A DNA stretch of 39,951 nt from Dyadobacter sp. CY261 (GCF_021440085.1 NZ_JAKCPW010000027.1:1-39951); one strand, 5' to 3'; shown: positions 8,537-17,229, counted from the first letter of the stretch. The notes: a model not told the origin generated them from the sequence alone. A program made the numbers and translations.

Positions 8537-8812
8537 TTAAGTGGCTGTTTTTTTTGTAGTTAGAAATACATAATTCATATTATGCAAGTAAAAATTTGGG
8601 TCAATGGCTTGTAATTTTCAGCCAAATCGCCGGAAACTTTTGTTGAAAAAACACCTTATACAGGTAAATACACGGAACTCAGACCAAAAACGCAGTCTGA
8701 GTTGCCGGTTTTGGAAATTGCACAGTTGACTGTGAAAAAAAGCGCTATGGATTACGGATAGGATTAGAAACTACAAGCAATTGGCTCGCATGATTAATTT
8801 GCACATCGATCT
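8537..8812. other. Intergenic region downstream of PepSY gene
   Basis: No gene is seen. It includes the promoter side of the decayed secreted gene and a perfect hairpin at 8676-8703. Confidence 0.4.
8676..8703 (-). terminator. Possible terminator hairpin after PepSY operon
   Basis: A perfect 9-base stem, AACTCAGAC/GTCTGAGTT, with a 10-nt loop, lies about 110 bases past the PepSY gene stop. There is no clear U-tract, so termination is only one possibility. Confidence 0.35.
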
Positions 8813-10435
8813 TCAAATGCGATGTAGATGCTTCGTGAGGTTCCGGTGTGGTTTCGTATCATCACCAAATTCAGCGGATGATTTATTGAAACTTCGGCCA
8901 ATAGACAAAGCCAGGATTATGGAAATGACCCCAGTTGCAGCCCAAAATGTATCCGTAAGGGCAGTATAATAAAGACCACCCGACCATGCATTAAAGATCC
9001 AGTCACCTGTTACAAATCCATTGACAAGCGGGACAAGAACTGAAAATAGCCCGCCAACAAGCAGGTAAAACCAAGTCATTAGGAATTCCGTTTTCAACAT
9101 TAACCCCGCTATACTTAGCGCGAGCCACGATACAAAAAACACAGTCCTGACTAGAAAAACGTGGTTTTCAACGTTTGGCATGAGTAATTCTGCAATGAAC
9201 AGAATGGCTGTGGCCGGGAAAAGACCGAATGAAATGGCAAGATACCACATGGTGACCCTGTGATGGAACTGCTTTTGTTTGTCCGTGTAGCTTTTTTTAT
9301 TCCTAGCCTCTTTCCAGAGCAAGACACCGCTAATGATAACGAAACAGGTAAACAGAGCTAAAAGAAAATAGATTGCCTTCAAAGCAAGCCCTCCGAAAGT
9401 TGCGAAATGCAGTCGGGATATTCCGAATAATACAGATTCAGCGTAAGTCTTTTTGCCTGGTAATTTGTCGGAGATCAATTTTCCATCTTTCAGCCTTACC
9501 GCCACTGAGCCGTCACCCGCGAAAGTTTTGCTGTTTTCCAGCGAAGCCGAAACAATACCGTCTTCCCGGTCATAATGTTTGATCTGCAGGTAATGCAAAT
9601 CTAATTCCGGATTTTTACTTTTTACTTTTTCAAGAATGCCGGTAACCCCTAAATTCTTAGTGGTAACGGGCGATGTTTCACTCACTTCCATGGCGCGCTC
9701 TGAAAAGATATCATTGATCGCTTTCTCCTGATTGCCGTCGTAGAACACCATTACGACAGGAAGCAAAACCAAAAATGACAACATATAGTAAGCCCCGGTA
9801 ATCGCATACATCAGCTGGAAAGGCAGTCCCAGTAAACCAAACACCGTGTGCGCATTGGTCCAGATATTTTTCAATGATCCTTTGAGCGAAAAGCCGTGAA
9901 ATTTGGTAAGCATATTTTGCCAATGGATCATTACACCCGTAATCACCGCGAAAGCAAAGAACAGAGCTACAAAGCCGGAAAGATACCTGCCTATAAACGG
10001 GATCTGGTCGAAAAAATGCAACCGGTATAACGTTTCTCCAACCGTGGTTTTTTCATCCTTGACGAATTCACCGGTCGCCGGAAAATAGGTCGTGTAGTAA
10101 TGCTGCTCAGGTTTGCCTTTGGGTACAGTTAAATGCCCGTAAATCTTGACCAGAGGTCTTTCCGCGGATTCTGTGACGATGGTAATATCTTCTGAAAAAT
10201 CAAATCGGGGGTTGGATTTTTTCAGGCTGCTTAGCATTTGATCATAGTCAACCGGGTGTACCAATGTTTGCCGTGCTGCCGGATTTTCCCATTGGTAAAA
10301 TTCATCTTTAAAGAGCGTAAACGCGCCGGCAAAGAATATTACGTACAGCGCAAAGCTGATCACGATGCCCGAAACCGTGTGAGTGTTAAAGGTAATGTTG
10401 TAGAGTCGCGGAGATAAACCTTTAAGTTTCATCAT
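8813..10435 (-). CDS. PepSY-associated TM helix protein (putative ferrisiderophore reductase)
   Basis: A 540-aa inner-membrane protein. The first TM segment follows NTHTVSG (His19), then comes a periplasmic PepSY-like region (about 60-170, with YYTTYFPATGEFVKDEKT), TM pairs around LSGFVALFFAFAVITGVMIHW and NAHTVFGLLGLPFQLMYAITG, a second soluble region (PSY-like, KDGKLISDKLPGKK), and at least five more TMs starting at LHFATFGGLALKAIYFLLAL. The paired His residues at helix starts match the PepSY_TM family, of which FoxB is a di-heme ferrisiderophore reductase. ATG 10435 is chosen: it overlaps the preceding stop as TAATG, while the longer frame to 10546 would run through the neighbour gene. It is the last gene of the leftward DUF3325-DUF3649-PepSY operon. 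Reductase activity is inferred from family and siderophore-receptor context. Confidence 0.88.
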   Translation of the reverse strand: MMKLKGLSPRLYNITFNTHTVSGIVISFALYVIFFAGAFTLFKDEFYQWENPAARQTLVHPVDYDQMLSSLKKSNPRFDFSEDITIVTESAERPLVKIYGHLTVPKGKPEQHYYTTYFPATGEFVKDEKTTVGETLYRLHFFDQIPFIGRYLSGFVALFFAFAVITGVMIHWQNMLTKFHGFSLKGSLKNIWTNAHTVFGLLGLPFQLMYAITGAYYMLSFLVLLPVVMVFYDGNQEKAINDIFSERAMEVSETSPVTTKNLGVTGILEKVKSKNPELDLHYLQIKHYDREDGIVSASLENSKTFAGDGSVAVRLKDGKLISDKLPGKKTYAESVLFGISRLHFATFGGLALKAIYFLLALFTCFVIISGVLLWKEARNKKSYTDKQKQFHHRVTMWYLAISFGLFPATAILFIAELLMPNVENHVFLVRTVFFVSWLALSIAGLMLKTEFLMTWFYLLVGGLFSVLVPLVNGFVTGDWIFNAWSGGLYYTALTDTFWAATGVISIILALSIGRSFNKSSAEFGDDTKPHRNLTKHLHRI

Positions 10436-10716
10436 TATTTTAGAAGATATATTCCTGCTGCGCAAAAAATAATCGAAAGAAGATATATGCCCCAGACGAT
10501 CCAGCCACTGCGCATCAGAAATGCGATGATCATGAGTGCTGTCCAAAGTAAAAAAACCGAAAACGCACCGGTAAGAATGATTTCCATGCGATAGGGAAGT
10601 GCGACGGCCAGAAGCATGTGAACGGCCACAGCAAGAAAATAGCCGCCGAAAAGTCCAGCCGTGGTTTTGAGGGCACGCTGGCCCCGGTTTGTCAGATATT
10701 CCTTTTTAGCTGGCAT
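10435..10716 (-). CDS. DUF3649 family small membrane protein
   Basis: A 93-aa protein with three predicted TM helices (GLFGGYFLAVAVHMLLAVAL, IILTGAFSVFLLWTALMIIAF, WIVWGIYLLSIIFCAAGIYLL) after a basic cytosolic N terminus. Size, the LTNRGQRALKTTAGLFGGY opening and the position between a DUF3325 and a PepSY gene fit DUF3649, annotated as an iron-uptake-associated protein; the operon order is known from proteobacterial siderophore loci. Its start overlaps the DUF3325 gene by 11 bases, and its stop overlaps the PepSY ATG by one base (TAATG), so the three are tightly coupled. It probably forms or stabilises an inner-membrane complex with the PepSY protein; no enzymatic residues are apparent. Confidence 0.75.
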   Translation of the reverse strand: MPAKKEYLTNRGQRALKTTAGLFGGYFLAVAVHMLLAVALPYRMEIILTGAFSVFLLWTALMIIAFLMRSGWIVWGIYLLSIIFCAAGIYLLK

Positions 10717-11017
10717 CGAAGATCAGTTGTATCAGTAATAAAACGTGTAGGATTACGGCCACTCCATAAAAATAAAATTTACCCAACACCGCAAAAAGCT
10801 CGACCATGCCCATCGCTAACGTACAGGCGGCCAATGCAAGTAAAAGCCCTCCAGCGCAGCCATCAGTTCGCACGTACAACAATGATCCGGCTATCGTAAA
10901 AATTAATCCAACAAACCGGGCGTAACGAAATGGCGGGCTGAACAGAAAGTCAGGATAATATTTAGACCTGGAATAGTACAAGTACATTCCTAGAAAGATG
11001 AAATAGAATTGAGGCAT
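10706..11017 (-). CDS. DUF3325-like small membrane protein
   Basis: A roughly 103-aa inner-membrane protein with about four short TM segments: QFYFIFLGMYLYY, FVGLIFTIAGSLLYV, GGLLLALAACTLAMGMVEL and YGVAVILHVLLLIQLIF. The layout (tyrosine-rich first helix, R/K-rich cytosolic loop SRSKYYPDFL, glycine-rich third helix) and the place at the head of a DUF3649-PepSY operon fit DUF3325. ATG 11017 is preferred, although an in-frame TTG at 11032 would add five residues. It overlaps DUF3649 by 11 bases. The gene diverges from the TonB receptor at 11105, so the roughly 90-base gap should hold both promoters. The family call is by topology and synteny more than by a diagnostic motif. Confidence 0.65.
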   Translation of the reverse strand: MPQFYFIFLGMYLYYSRSKYYPDFLFSPPFRYARFVGLIFTIAGSLLYVRTDGCAGGLLLALAACTLAMGMVELFAVLGKFYFYGVAVILHVLLLIQLIFDAS

Positions 11018-11044
11018 AGAGATTTTTTTCAAATATTAAGATTA

Positions 11045-11060
11045 TTTAAACTAAATACAA
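11045..11060 (+). promoter_or_regulatory. Candidate iron-responsive operator, copy 1
   Basis: TTTAAACTAAATACAA lies in the divergent gap and overlaps the palindrome ATTTA-AAC-TAAAT (11044-11056). The same pattern, TTTANNCTAAATAYAA, appears before the second receptor at 14918-14933 (13 of 16 identical). A Fur- or DtxR-type repressor is the natural candidate, but this is inference. Confidence 0.45.
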
Positions 11061-11070
11061 ATAAGTGAAT

Positions 11071-11078
11071 TACATTTG
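11071..11078 (+). promoter_or_regulatory. Possible Bacteroidota -7 element
   Basis: TACATTTG fits the TAnnTTTG -7 consensus of Bacteroidota housekeeping promoters and lies 27 bases before the receptor ATG. A matching -33 TTTG was not clear, so this is tentative. It is 10 bases past the candidate operator. Confidence 0.35.
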
Positions 11079-11104
11079 AGAAAAATTCCGCAAATGATCC
11101 GCTT

Positions 11105-13432
11105 ATGAGAATATTTTCCCTCCTCTTTATGTTGTTGCTTGTTGATGAAATTGGATATGGCCAGGGATTTGCCTTTTCCGGAACAGTCAAAAACGAAGAT
11201 GGCAACGTTTTGCCTTTTGTCTCTATCTCTTTGAATAATACGAAATATGAAACTGCGTCAGGAGCAGATGGGACATTCCGGCTCTTAGATATTCCCGCCG
11301 GTGATTACAAGCTCGTTGTAAGCCACGTGGGTTTTAAAACGTTTGAAAAAGACATCAAAATCATGGGCCATAACCGGGTCGAAGATGTTGTTCTGATCGC
11401 TGATATTAAAGATCTCGATGAGGTTTTGGTAAAAACCGAGAAGCAAAGCCGCGTGCAGGAAACGAAGCCGATCACGATCAGCAGCGTGGAGATCAAGAAT
11501 GTGGTGAGCCAGAATGTACTGATCACAGACATTATCGACCGGCTTTCGGGTGTCCGGATCCGGCGTTCCAGCTCACTCGGCGAGCCTTCGGATATTTCGA
11601 TCAACGGTTTACGTGGCAATGCGGTGCGGGTCTACATCGACGGCCTTCCGATGGAATTCATTTATCCCAACTTCGATATTTCGACGTTGCCGATCGGAAA
11701 CCTGAAACGGATCGATGTTTATAAAGGCGTATTGCCGGTCGACGTTGGTACTGATGCGTTAGGCGGGGGCATTAACCTGGTAACCGAGCAGAAATCGTAC
11801 AATTCGCTTCGCGCTTCTTACAATGTCGGCTCTTACAATACGCATCTGGGCGATTTTGCATTGGGGCTTGCCAACAAAAAAAATTACTTCCTGAATGTTA
11901 CAGGCGCTGTTAATTACTCCGATAATAGTTACAGAATGGATGCCAGGATTTTTGAAAATGGCAATCGTATCGAACGCATCAAGCGCTTCCACGACCAGTA
12001 TAGGATCTTTTTTGGCGGGATAACCATCGGTGCCCACAGTAAGCCCTGGGCCGACGAACTGAAACTTTCGGTGAACGTTTCGGGCGGAAACAAAGAATTG
12101 CAAAACGGTGCTAGGGTAAGCGGGACTGCTTTCGGGGAGGCCAAGTACAAGGCCGAAAACCTGACGGCAGTTTTAAAATATGAAAAGTCATTATGGAAAG
12201 AACGTGCGCTGTTTTCCGCAGCTGCTAATTACAGCAGTCAGACTTTGAATTATGTGGACACGACCAAGAATGTGTACAGCTGGAGTGGAAAAGTGATTGG
12301 CAGAAAGGAGAGCCCGGGCGAATATTACGAGGCCAATTCGGATACTTACATTCATGGCTGGATCAACCGGAGCAGTTTTACCTTTAAAATAAGCCAGGAC
12401 CACAAGCTGCTTTTTTCGAATTTATATGCCAAACAAAAGCTGACCGGCATCGATTATCTGGAAGCCGATCCCATGGAGGATTACCTGCGCATTCCTCAGT
12501 TTCTGACCAAAAATGTGGCCGGAGCTCAGTATGAGGGCTTGTTTCTAAATAGACTGACCTTTTCGGCAGCCATTAAAAGGTACGATTATATTCTGGATGG
12601 GGCAGAGAATAACACATTTGAGCTGGTTAAAAAAAAGGATGGCATCTGGGGCTGGAATACGGCATTGAAATATGACATAGCCGAAGGTATTTTTACCCGC
12701 GCATCTTTTGAAAAAGGTTACCTAATCCCGCAGTTTGCCCAGTTCGTAGGCAATGGAGCTGATATCGTCCGCAATACGGACCTGTTGCCTGAAAGCAGCG
12801 ATAACCTCAATATTGGTGTTGTAATGAGCAAGCCGGTCAGCAAGATTATAAATATTGCTACGAACATTAACGGGTTTTACCGGAGCCAGCACGATATTAT
12901 TTTCATAGGAAATGGCGTGATCAGGAGATACGACAATGCGGATCAGGTGCGGACTTTGGGTGTGGAGGGCGACGTGGCACTGACCTTCAAAAATGCATTC
13001 AGCCTGAAAACGAACCTGACTTTCCTGCGCAAGACTTTCACGAAAATGAAGCTGGCGGAAAGTCAGTTCCTGGTCGGCACCGACTTTCCAAACAACCCCA
13101 GTTTTTATGGGAACTCGGAGTTATCATGGCAAAAACCGGGATTATTGACAACCGATGACCGTTTCCGGGCTTACCTGTTCTACAACTACATCACCCCGTT
13201 TAACCACATCACCGTCGGCAAAGGCAACAGTATCAAAAATACGCCGGAAGCTTACGTGCCCGTTCAGCATCGCCTGGATGCGGGTTTCTCCTATAAGTTC
13301 GCAAAACGCGGCCTGATCGCTTCCCTGAATGTCATTAATGTATTCAATGCCAAGCTTTTTGATAACTACCTGGTGCCACGCGCGGGGACGAATTTCAATG
13401 TAAAGCTCATTTACGAGATTTCAAGCTTTTAA
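11105..13432 (+). CDS. TonB-dependent outer-membrane receptor
   Basis: A 775-aa importer. It has a signal peptide (MRIFSLLFMLLLVDEIGYGQ), a carboxypeptidase-regulatory-like beta domain (residues about 22-100: FSGTVKNEDGNVLPFVSISL...DGTFRLLDIPAGDYKLVVSH), a plug domain (about 115-225: LITDIIDRLSGVRIRRSSS, INGLRGNAVRVYIDGLPMEF, IDVYKGVLPVDVGTDALGGG), and then a 22-strand barrel ending in an aromatic residue (NVKLIYEISSF). It has the length and architecture of Bacteroidota iron-compound receptors rather than SusC (no SusD follows). It starts the rightward half of the divergent iron locus; an inter-gene hairpin and DUF4374 follow. The ligand is not determinable; a ferric siderophore or heme-like compound is inferred from neighbours. 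Confidence 0.93.
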   Translation: MRIFSLLFMLLLVDEIGYGQGFAFSGTVKNEDGNVLPFVSISLNNTKYETASGADGTFRLLDIPAGDYKLVVSHVGFKTFEKDIKIMGHNRVEDVVLIADIKDLDEVLVKTEKQSRVQETKPITISSVEIKNVVSQNVLITDIIDRLSGVRIRRSSSLGEPSDISINGLRGNAVRVYIDGLPMEFIYPNFDISTLPIGNLKRIDVYKGVLPVDVGTDALGGGINLVTEQKSYNSLRASYNVGSYNTHLGDFALGLANKKNYFLNVTGAVNYSDNSYRMDARIFENGNRIERIKRFHDQYRIFFGGITIGAHSKPWADELKLSVNVSGGNKELQNGARVSGTAFGEAKYKAENLTAVLKYEKSLWKERALFSAAANYSSQTLNYVDTTKNVYSWSGKVIGRKESPGEYYEANSDTYIHGWINRSSFTFKISQDHKLLFSNLYAKQKLTGIDYLEADPMEDYLRIPQFLTKNVAGAQYEGLFLNRLTFSAAIKRYDYILDGAENNTFELVKKKDGIWGWNTALKYDIAEGIFTRASFEKGYLIPQFAQFVGNGADIVRNTDLLPESSDNLNIGVVMSKPVSKIINIATNINGFYRSQHDIIFIGNGVIRRYDNADQVRTLGVEGDVALTFKNAFSLKTNLTFLRKTFTKMKLAESQFLVGTDFPNNPSFYGNSELSWQKPGLLTTDDRFRAYLFYNYITPFNHITVGKGNSIKNTPEAYVPVQHRLDAGFSYKFAKRGLIASLNVINVFNAKLFDNYLVPRAGTNFNVKLIYEISSF

Positions 13433-13439
13433 AGGGAAT

Positions 13440-13482
13440 GCGTCTGGCAAAAGCTTAGAGCAAAAAGCTTGTTGCCAAACGC
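13440..13482 (+). promoter_or_regulatory. Intercistronic hairpin
   Basis: The stem is GCGT-TGGCAA-AAGCTT against AAGCTT-TTGCCA-ACGC (16 pairs, one mismatch, one bulged G), with an 8-nt loop, starting 8 bases past the receptor stop. There is no U-tract. It may protect the upstream mRNA end or partially terminate, lowering DUF4374 expression relative to the receptor. Confidence 0.55.
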
Positions 13483-13518
13483 CGCCCACAACAACTTTCC
13501 AACAAAATCCAATCCCCA

Positions 13519-14829
13519 ATGAAAACATCCAATCTATTACTATCCATTTTTTTTGCAGCCGTGCTGATTTCATGCAGCAGTGATGATGAACCCGAGTCCG
13601 GACCAGAATCGCTTTATCAGGAAGAAGGATTTTTGTTGTCCAGCATTTCGCAATCGACGGCGGGATATAGCTATTACGCCGGTTTTTTTTCGCAGCAACC
13701 TTCCGGTGATGTCGATCTGACCAAGAACACGGCTTACAATACCTTCATGGCAAGAACTTCGTATAAGAATTTTATTTATGGGATTTCGCTGGATGGAGAT
13801 AATAAGTTGTCCAAGCAGGCAATCTTGAAATCTTCCGGCGCCGTGGTGGAAGTAGCAAGCATTCCCTTGCTGGAATATTTGCAGGCTGTGCTGATCATCA
13901 ATGAAAACCTGGGTATTTACTCGACCAGTGGAAACAGGGCACTGTTCCTTTTTAACCCGGCCACCATGGAAAACCTGGGGCAGATCGATATGTCGAAAGC
14001 CAAAAATTTTCCTGAGAACGACAGAAATGTTTACGCACATCTATCTTATCGCCCCAACGACAACAAGCTATTCGCCTCGCTTTTAACAAACAGCAGCAAA
14101 ACCGGCCAGTTTTACGACGCACAGGATGTTTATGTGGAAGTGGTGGACCTGACGACCAGAAAATGGGAGAATACAGCTGTTTTTAAACAAGCCACTTATC
14201 CGGTTTCCCGCGGGCTGGAACATAGCGTTGTGGATGAAGCGGGCAACGTTTACATCAGTACGCAGGGTCAGTATGGGCTGGACGGGCAACTTGGGCCAAA
14301 TGCTGCGAAAAGGTCCAGACCGCAGATTTTGAAAATTCCAGCCGGTAAAACGGACTTTGACTCCACTTATGCTTTTAACCCGATCAATGCGGTAGGACAG
14401 CAAAGTTCTATGTTCCAATTGCTTTTGGGCACTACCTATGATGCGAATGGAATCGCTTACGCCTGCATTTCCGCAGCGTCGTATCCTCCGAGATTATTGG
14501 AACTGATCGGTAAGCTAGCAGTCAATTCAATTACGGCGGCAGAATATGCGGAATTGTCGGACCTGGCATTTTACAGTCCCGTACAGCGCTGGGTGAAGCT
14601 GGATCTGAATGCACAAACTGCGACGGTGATTGCTGATTTACCCCTGACGGCAGCTTACAGTTATCCCAGCACGCACAAATACGACGGCAAGTTTTACCTT
14701 CCGGTTTACAATGCCAGTATGAATTTGAATGGTTACTACAAATATGATCCGGCAACAGGAAAATCAGAAAAAATGGTGAATGTTACCGCTGGTGGATTGA
14801 TAACGGACCTGGTAAGGCTAACGAAATAG
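13519..14829 (+). CDS. DUF4374 family lipoprotein
   Basis: A 436-aa lipoprotein: signal sequence with lipobox AAVLISCSS (Cys19), an acidic linker (DDEPESGPES), then a beta-propeller-like body with repeated strands such as SYYAGFFSQ, NFIYGISLDG, RALFLFNPATMENLGQIDMS, GNVYISTQGQYG and GYYKYDPATGKSEKMV. This pattern fits DUF4374, a family regularly encoded beside TonB receptors and PepSY proteins in Bacteroidota siderophore loci. The recently described XusB lipoprotein, a xenosiderophore-binding member of such loci, has this fold, so surface or periplasmic ferrisiderophore binding is a reasonable inference. It lies between the two receptor genes (86 bases after the first, 105 before the second), probably co-transcribed with the first. 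Confidence 0.8.
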   Translation: MKTSNLLLSIFFAAVLISCSSDDEPESGPESLYQEEGFLLSSISQSTAGYSYYAGFFSQQPSGDVDLTKNTAYNTFMARTSYKNFIYGISLDGDNKLSKQAILKSSGAVVEVASIPLLEYLQAVLIINENLGIYSTSGNRALFLFNPATMENLGQIDMSKAKNFPENDRNVYAHLSYRPNDNKLFASLLTNSSKTGQFYDAQDVYVEVVDLTTRKWENTAVFKQATYPVSRGLEHSVVDEAGNVYISTQGQYGLDGQLGPNAAKRSRPQILKIPAGKTDFDSTYAFNPINAVGQQSSMFQLLLGTTYDANGIAYACISAASYPPRLLELIGKLAVNSITAAEYAELSDLAFYSPVQRWVKLDLNAQTATVIADLPLTAAYSYPSTHKYDGKFYLPVYNASMNLNGYYKYDPATGKSEKMVNVTAGGLITDLVRLTK

Positions 14830-14855
14830 GAGTGGATGCAATGATAAAAATACTG

Positions 14856-14891
14856 CCCTGAATAGCGGAGTCATACGCCCTTTGCTCAGGG
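14856..14891 (+). terminator. Hairpin after DUF4374 gene
   Basis: CCCTGA (14856-14861) pairs with TCAGGG (14886-14891), with a possible inner GCG/CGC pair. It lies 27 bases past the DUF4374 stop and 26 bases before the second receptor's operator-like motif. It may end the first transcript, which would let the second receptor have its own promoter. Confidence 0.4.
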
Positions 14892-14917
14892 TAAAAACGA
14901 TATTTTAATAATGAATT

Positions 14918-14933
14918 TTTAGTCTAAATATAA
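14918..14933 (+). promoter_or_regulatory. Candidate iron-responsive operator, copy 2
   Basis: TTTAGTCTAAATATAA contains the perfect palindrome TTTAG-T-CTAAA and matches the motif at 11045-11060 at 13 of 16 bases. It ends one base before the receptor ATG, so a bound repressor could block transcription or, as RNA, translation initiation. The position so near the start is unusual. Confidence 0.45.
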
Positions 14934-14934
14934 G

Positions 14935-17229
14935 ATGATACGAATTTTAATTTTATTTCTTCTGATTTTTTCGCTGCATGCACATGCACAAAATGGTACC
15001 ATTAAGGGCACCGTGAATACTTCCGACGGGCAGCCCGCCGAATTTGTAAATATTGTTCTGGAAAAAACGGCCAAGGGAACGGTCGTAAACGAAGCGGGAC
15101 ATTACCAGATCAATAAAGTACCCGCCGGAACCTACACGCTTACCGCAAGTTTTACCGGACTTCTAACGCAAAAGAGTACGGTAACGGTGGCGGCCGGAGA
15201 TACCAGCTCCGTGAATTTTACTTTGGCCGAAGACAACCTGCAACTACAGGAGGTTGTTGTAAGCGGAAATGTTAAGTTGGTAAACAAGGAAACGGAGTAT
15301 GTGGCGCGGATGCCTTTGAAAAATCTTGAAAATCCGCAGGTCTATCATGTGGTGGGGAAAGATCTGATGAAAGAACAAATGATGACCGATGTGAAAGATG
15401 TCTTTCGGGCCGCGGCCGGTGTTGCACCTACTGAATATGTTACCGGAAGTTTTGCGGTTGTATTTAGAGGGTTTACCAACTTCGATTATGCAAGAAATGG
15501 ACTGGCGACTTCGGTTTACCGGTCGGGGACAGAAATCGCAAACCTTGAACGCGTCGAGCTGATCAAAGGCCCGTCAGGTACGCTATTTGGTGCGCAGGTG
15601 GCAACTTTTGGCGGGGCAATGAATCTGGTTACCAAAAAGCCCTATGCCGGTTTCGGTGGCGAAGTGGGGTATGGCATGGGAAGTTTTGATTTAAGCAGGG
15701 CCACTGTTGATATAAACACGCCGCTTAGTAAGGAAAAAACCGTGCTGCTCAGATTCAATGCCGTCGACCATCAGCAAAACAGTTCAAATGAATATGGTAA
15801 AAATAAAAGGTTCATGATTAGTCCGAGCCTTTCGTTTCAGGCCAGCGATCGCCTATCCTTCCTGTTTGATTTTGAATTTTTTAAAAGTAACGCGACTCGT
15901 CTGGCTTATACACTGCTTTTTGCGGACGAAGTACCATTTAAATCCACTAAAGATATTCCACTGGGTTTTAAAAAATCCTTCTTTCAGAATGATTTGCTTA
16001 GTGATGCGCAGGCCACGAAATACTTTGGGCAGGCCAAATATCAGATCAGTGCAAACTGGACATCCACCACAGGTATATCGCATGTAAATGAATTCTTGAA
16101 TCATAGTTATCAGCCGTATGTGAATTGGATCAGTGCGGATACGGCCGTTACGAGTATCAGACATTTTGGCCCGAGAGAAAGAACGTATGCCAATGTCCAG
16201 CAGAATTTCAACGGTAGTTTTAATACCGGCAGATTTCATCACAATTTGCTGATCGGCGCAAGCTATGAGTACAATGATGAAAGTCTGACGTACAGCGTCG
16301 TGGCTCTTGATAAGATAAATGTTAATGAGCCCTTTGAAAGATCAGGCCTAAGCAGAGTGAATAGTATTTTGGCAGATCCTTCCACCACTGCATCGCACGA
16401 CGCATATGGAGGAAATGCTTTTGGCATATATGTTTCTGATGTAATTAACTGGACAGATCGGTTATCAACAATGCTGAGCCTTCGCTTTGATCGATTTGAG
16501 CAGACCTATGAAGCCGGTTTTGTGCAGCCATCTCTTTCTCCCAAGTTGGGAATTGTTTATCAGGTAGTAAAGGATCAGGTGTCGCTGTTTGGAAATTTCA
16601 TGAACGGGTTTCTGAACCAAGGACCCATTGAGCAGCCCAATGGTAGTTTGTTTAAACCAAATCCGGTTTTTGCCAATCAGTTGGAAGGTGGCATAAAAGC
16701 AGAGTTGCCGGGTAATAAATTGGGTGGAAGCATCAGTTATTATCATATCGGTATTGACAATGCTTTACGTACCGATGATGCACAATATAGTTTTCAAGAC
16801 GGCAAACAGGTAAGCAAAGGGGTTGAGCTTGAACTTACTGCTAACCCCGTATCCGGCCTGAATATAGTAGCCGGATATGGCTTTAATGAAAACAAATTTA
16901 CTAAGGCTGATTTATACGAGGGAAAATTCCAAACCCAGGCCCCGCAACATATTGTCAATTACTGGCTCAGCTACCGATTGCCGTTCCAAAACCTGAAAGG
17001 TATTGGACTTGGTTTTGGAGGGAACTATGTGAGCGATTCGTACTTTAATTCCAGCAATACTTACGTGATTCCATCCTACCAAACGATTAATGCGACCGTT
17101 TTTTATCAAAAGGAAAAGTGGAAGCTTGGTTTCAAACTAAACAATATAACAAATGTGAAGTATTGGGACTCGGTAGGAAATGCGCAATTTACCAGAAACT
17201 TTGTGACTAGCTTTTCGTTCAAATTTTGA
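14935..17229 (+). CDS. TonB-dependent siderophore receptor
   Basis: A 764-aa outer-membrane receptor. Signal peptide residues 1-18 (ILILFLLIFSLHAHAQ), carboxypeptidase-regulatory-like domain about 20-100 (GTIKGTVNTSDGQPAEFVNI...AGHYQINKVPAGTYTLTASF), plug about 115-235 with the siderophore-receptor hallmarks VFRAAAGVAPTEY, FRGFTNFDYARNG, IANLERVELIKGPSGTLFG and GGAMNLVTKKP, then the barrel, ending in the terminal phenylalanine (FVTSFSFKF). The plug motifs are those of the FhuA/FecA-type TIGR01783 group, so a ferric siderophore is the likely cargo; the exact ligand is unknown. It is the last gene of the rightward half of the iron locus. No regulator, FecR or sigma factor lies beside it. Confidence 0.93.
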   Translation: MIRILILFLLIFSLHAHAQNGTIKGTVNTSDGQPAEFVNIVLEKTAKGTVVNEAGHYQINKVPAGTYTLTASFTGLLTQKSTVTVAAGDTSSVNFTLAEDNLQLQEVVVSGNVKLVNKETEYVARMPLKNLENPQVYHVVGKDLMKEQMMTDVKDVFRAAAGVAPTEYVTGSFAVVFRGFTNFDYARNGLATSVYRSGTEIANLERVELIKGPSGTLFGAQVATFGGAMNLVTKKPYAGFGGEVGYGMGSFDLSRATVDINTPLSKEKTVLLRFNAVDHQQNSSNEYGKNKRFMISPSLSFQASDRLSFLFDFEFFKSNATRLAYTLLFADEVPFKSTKDIPLGFKKSFFQNDLLSDAQATKYFGQAKYQISANWTSTTGISHVNEFLNHSYQPYVNWISADTAVTSIRHFGPRERTYANVQQNFNGSFNTGRFHHNLLIGASYEYNDESLTYSVVALDKINVNEPFERSGLSRVNSILADPSTTASHDAYGGNAFGIYVSDVINWTDRLSTMLSLRFDRFEQTYEAGFVQPSLSPKLGIVYQVVKDQVSLFGNFMNGFLNQGPIEQPNGSLFKPNPVFANQLEGGIKAELPGNKLGGSISYYHIGIDNALRTDDAQYSFQDGKQVSKGVELELTANPVSGLNIVAGYGFNENKFTKADLYEGKFQTQAPQHIVNYWLSYRLPFQNLKGIGLGFGGNYVSDSYFNSSNTYVIPSYQTINATVFYQKEKWKLGFKLNNITNVKYWDSVGNAQFTRNFVTSFSFKF

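Noticed and set aside
10436..10546. Longer PepSY gene starting at 10546
   Set aside because: The extension is antisense-quality, overlaps the DUF3649 gene almost fully and would break the TAATG coupling.
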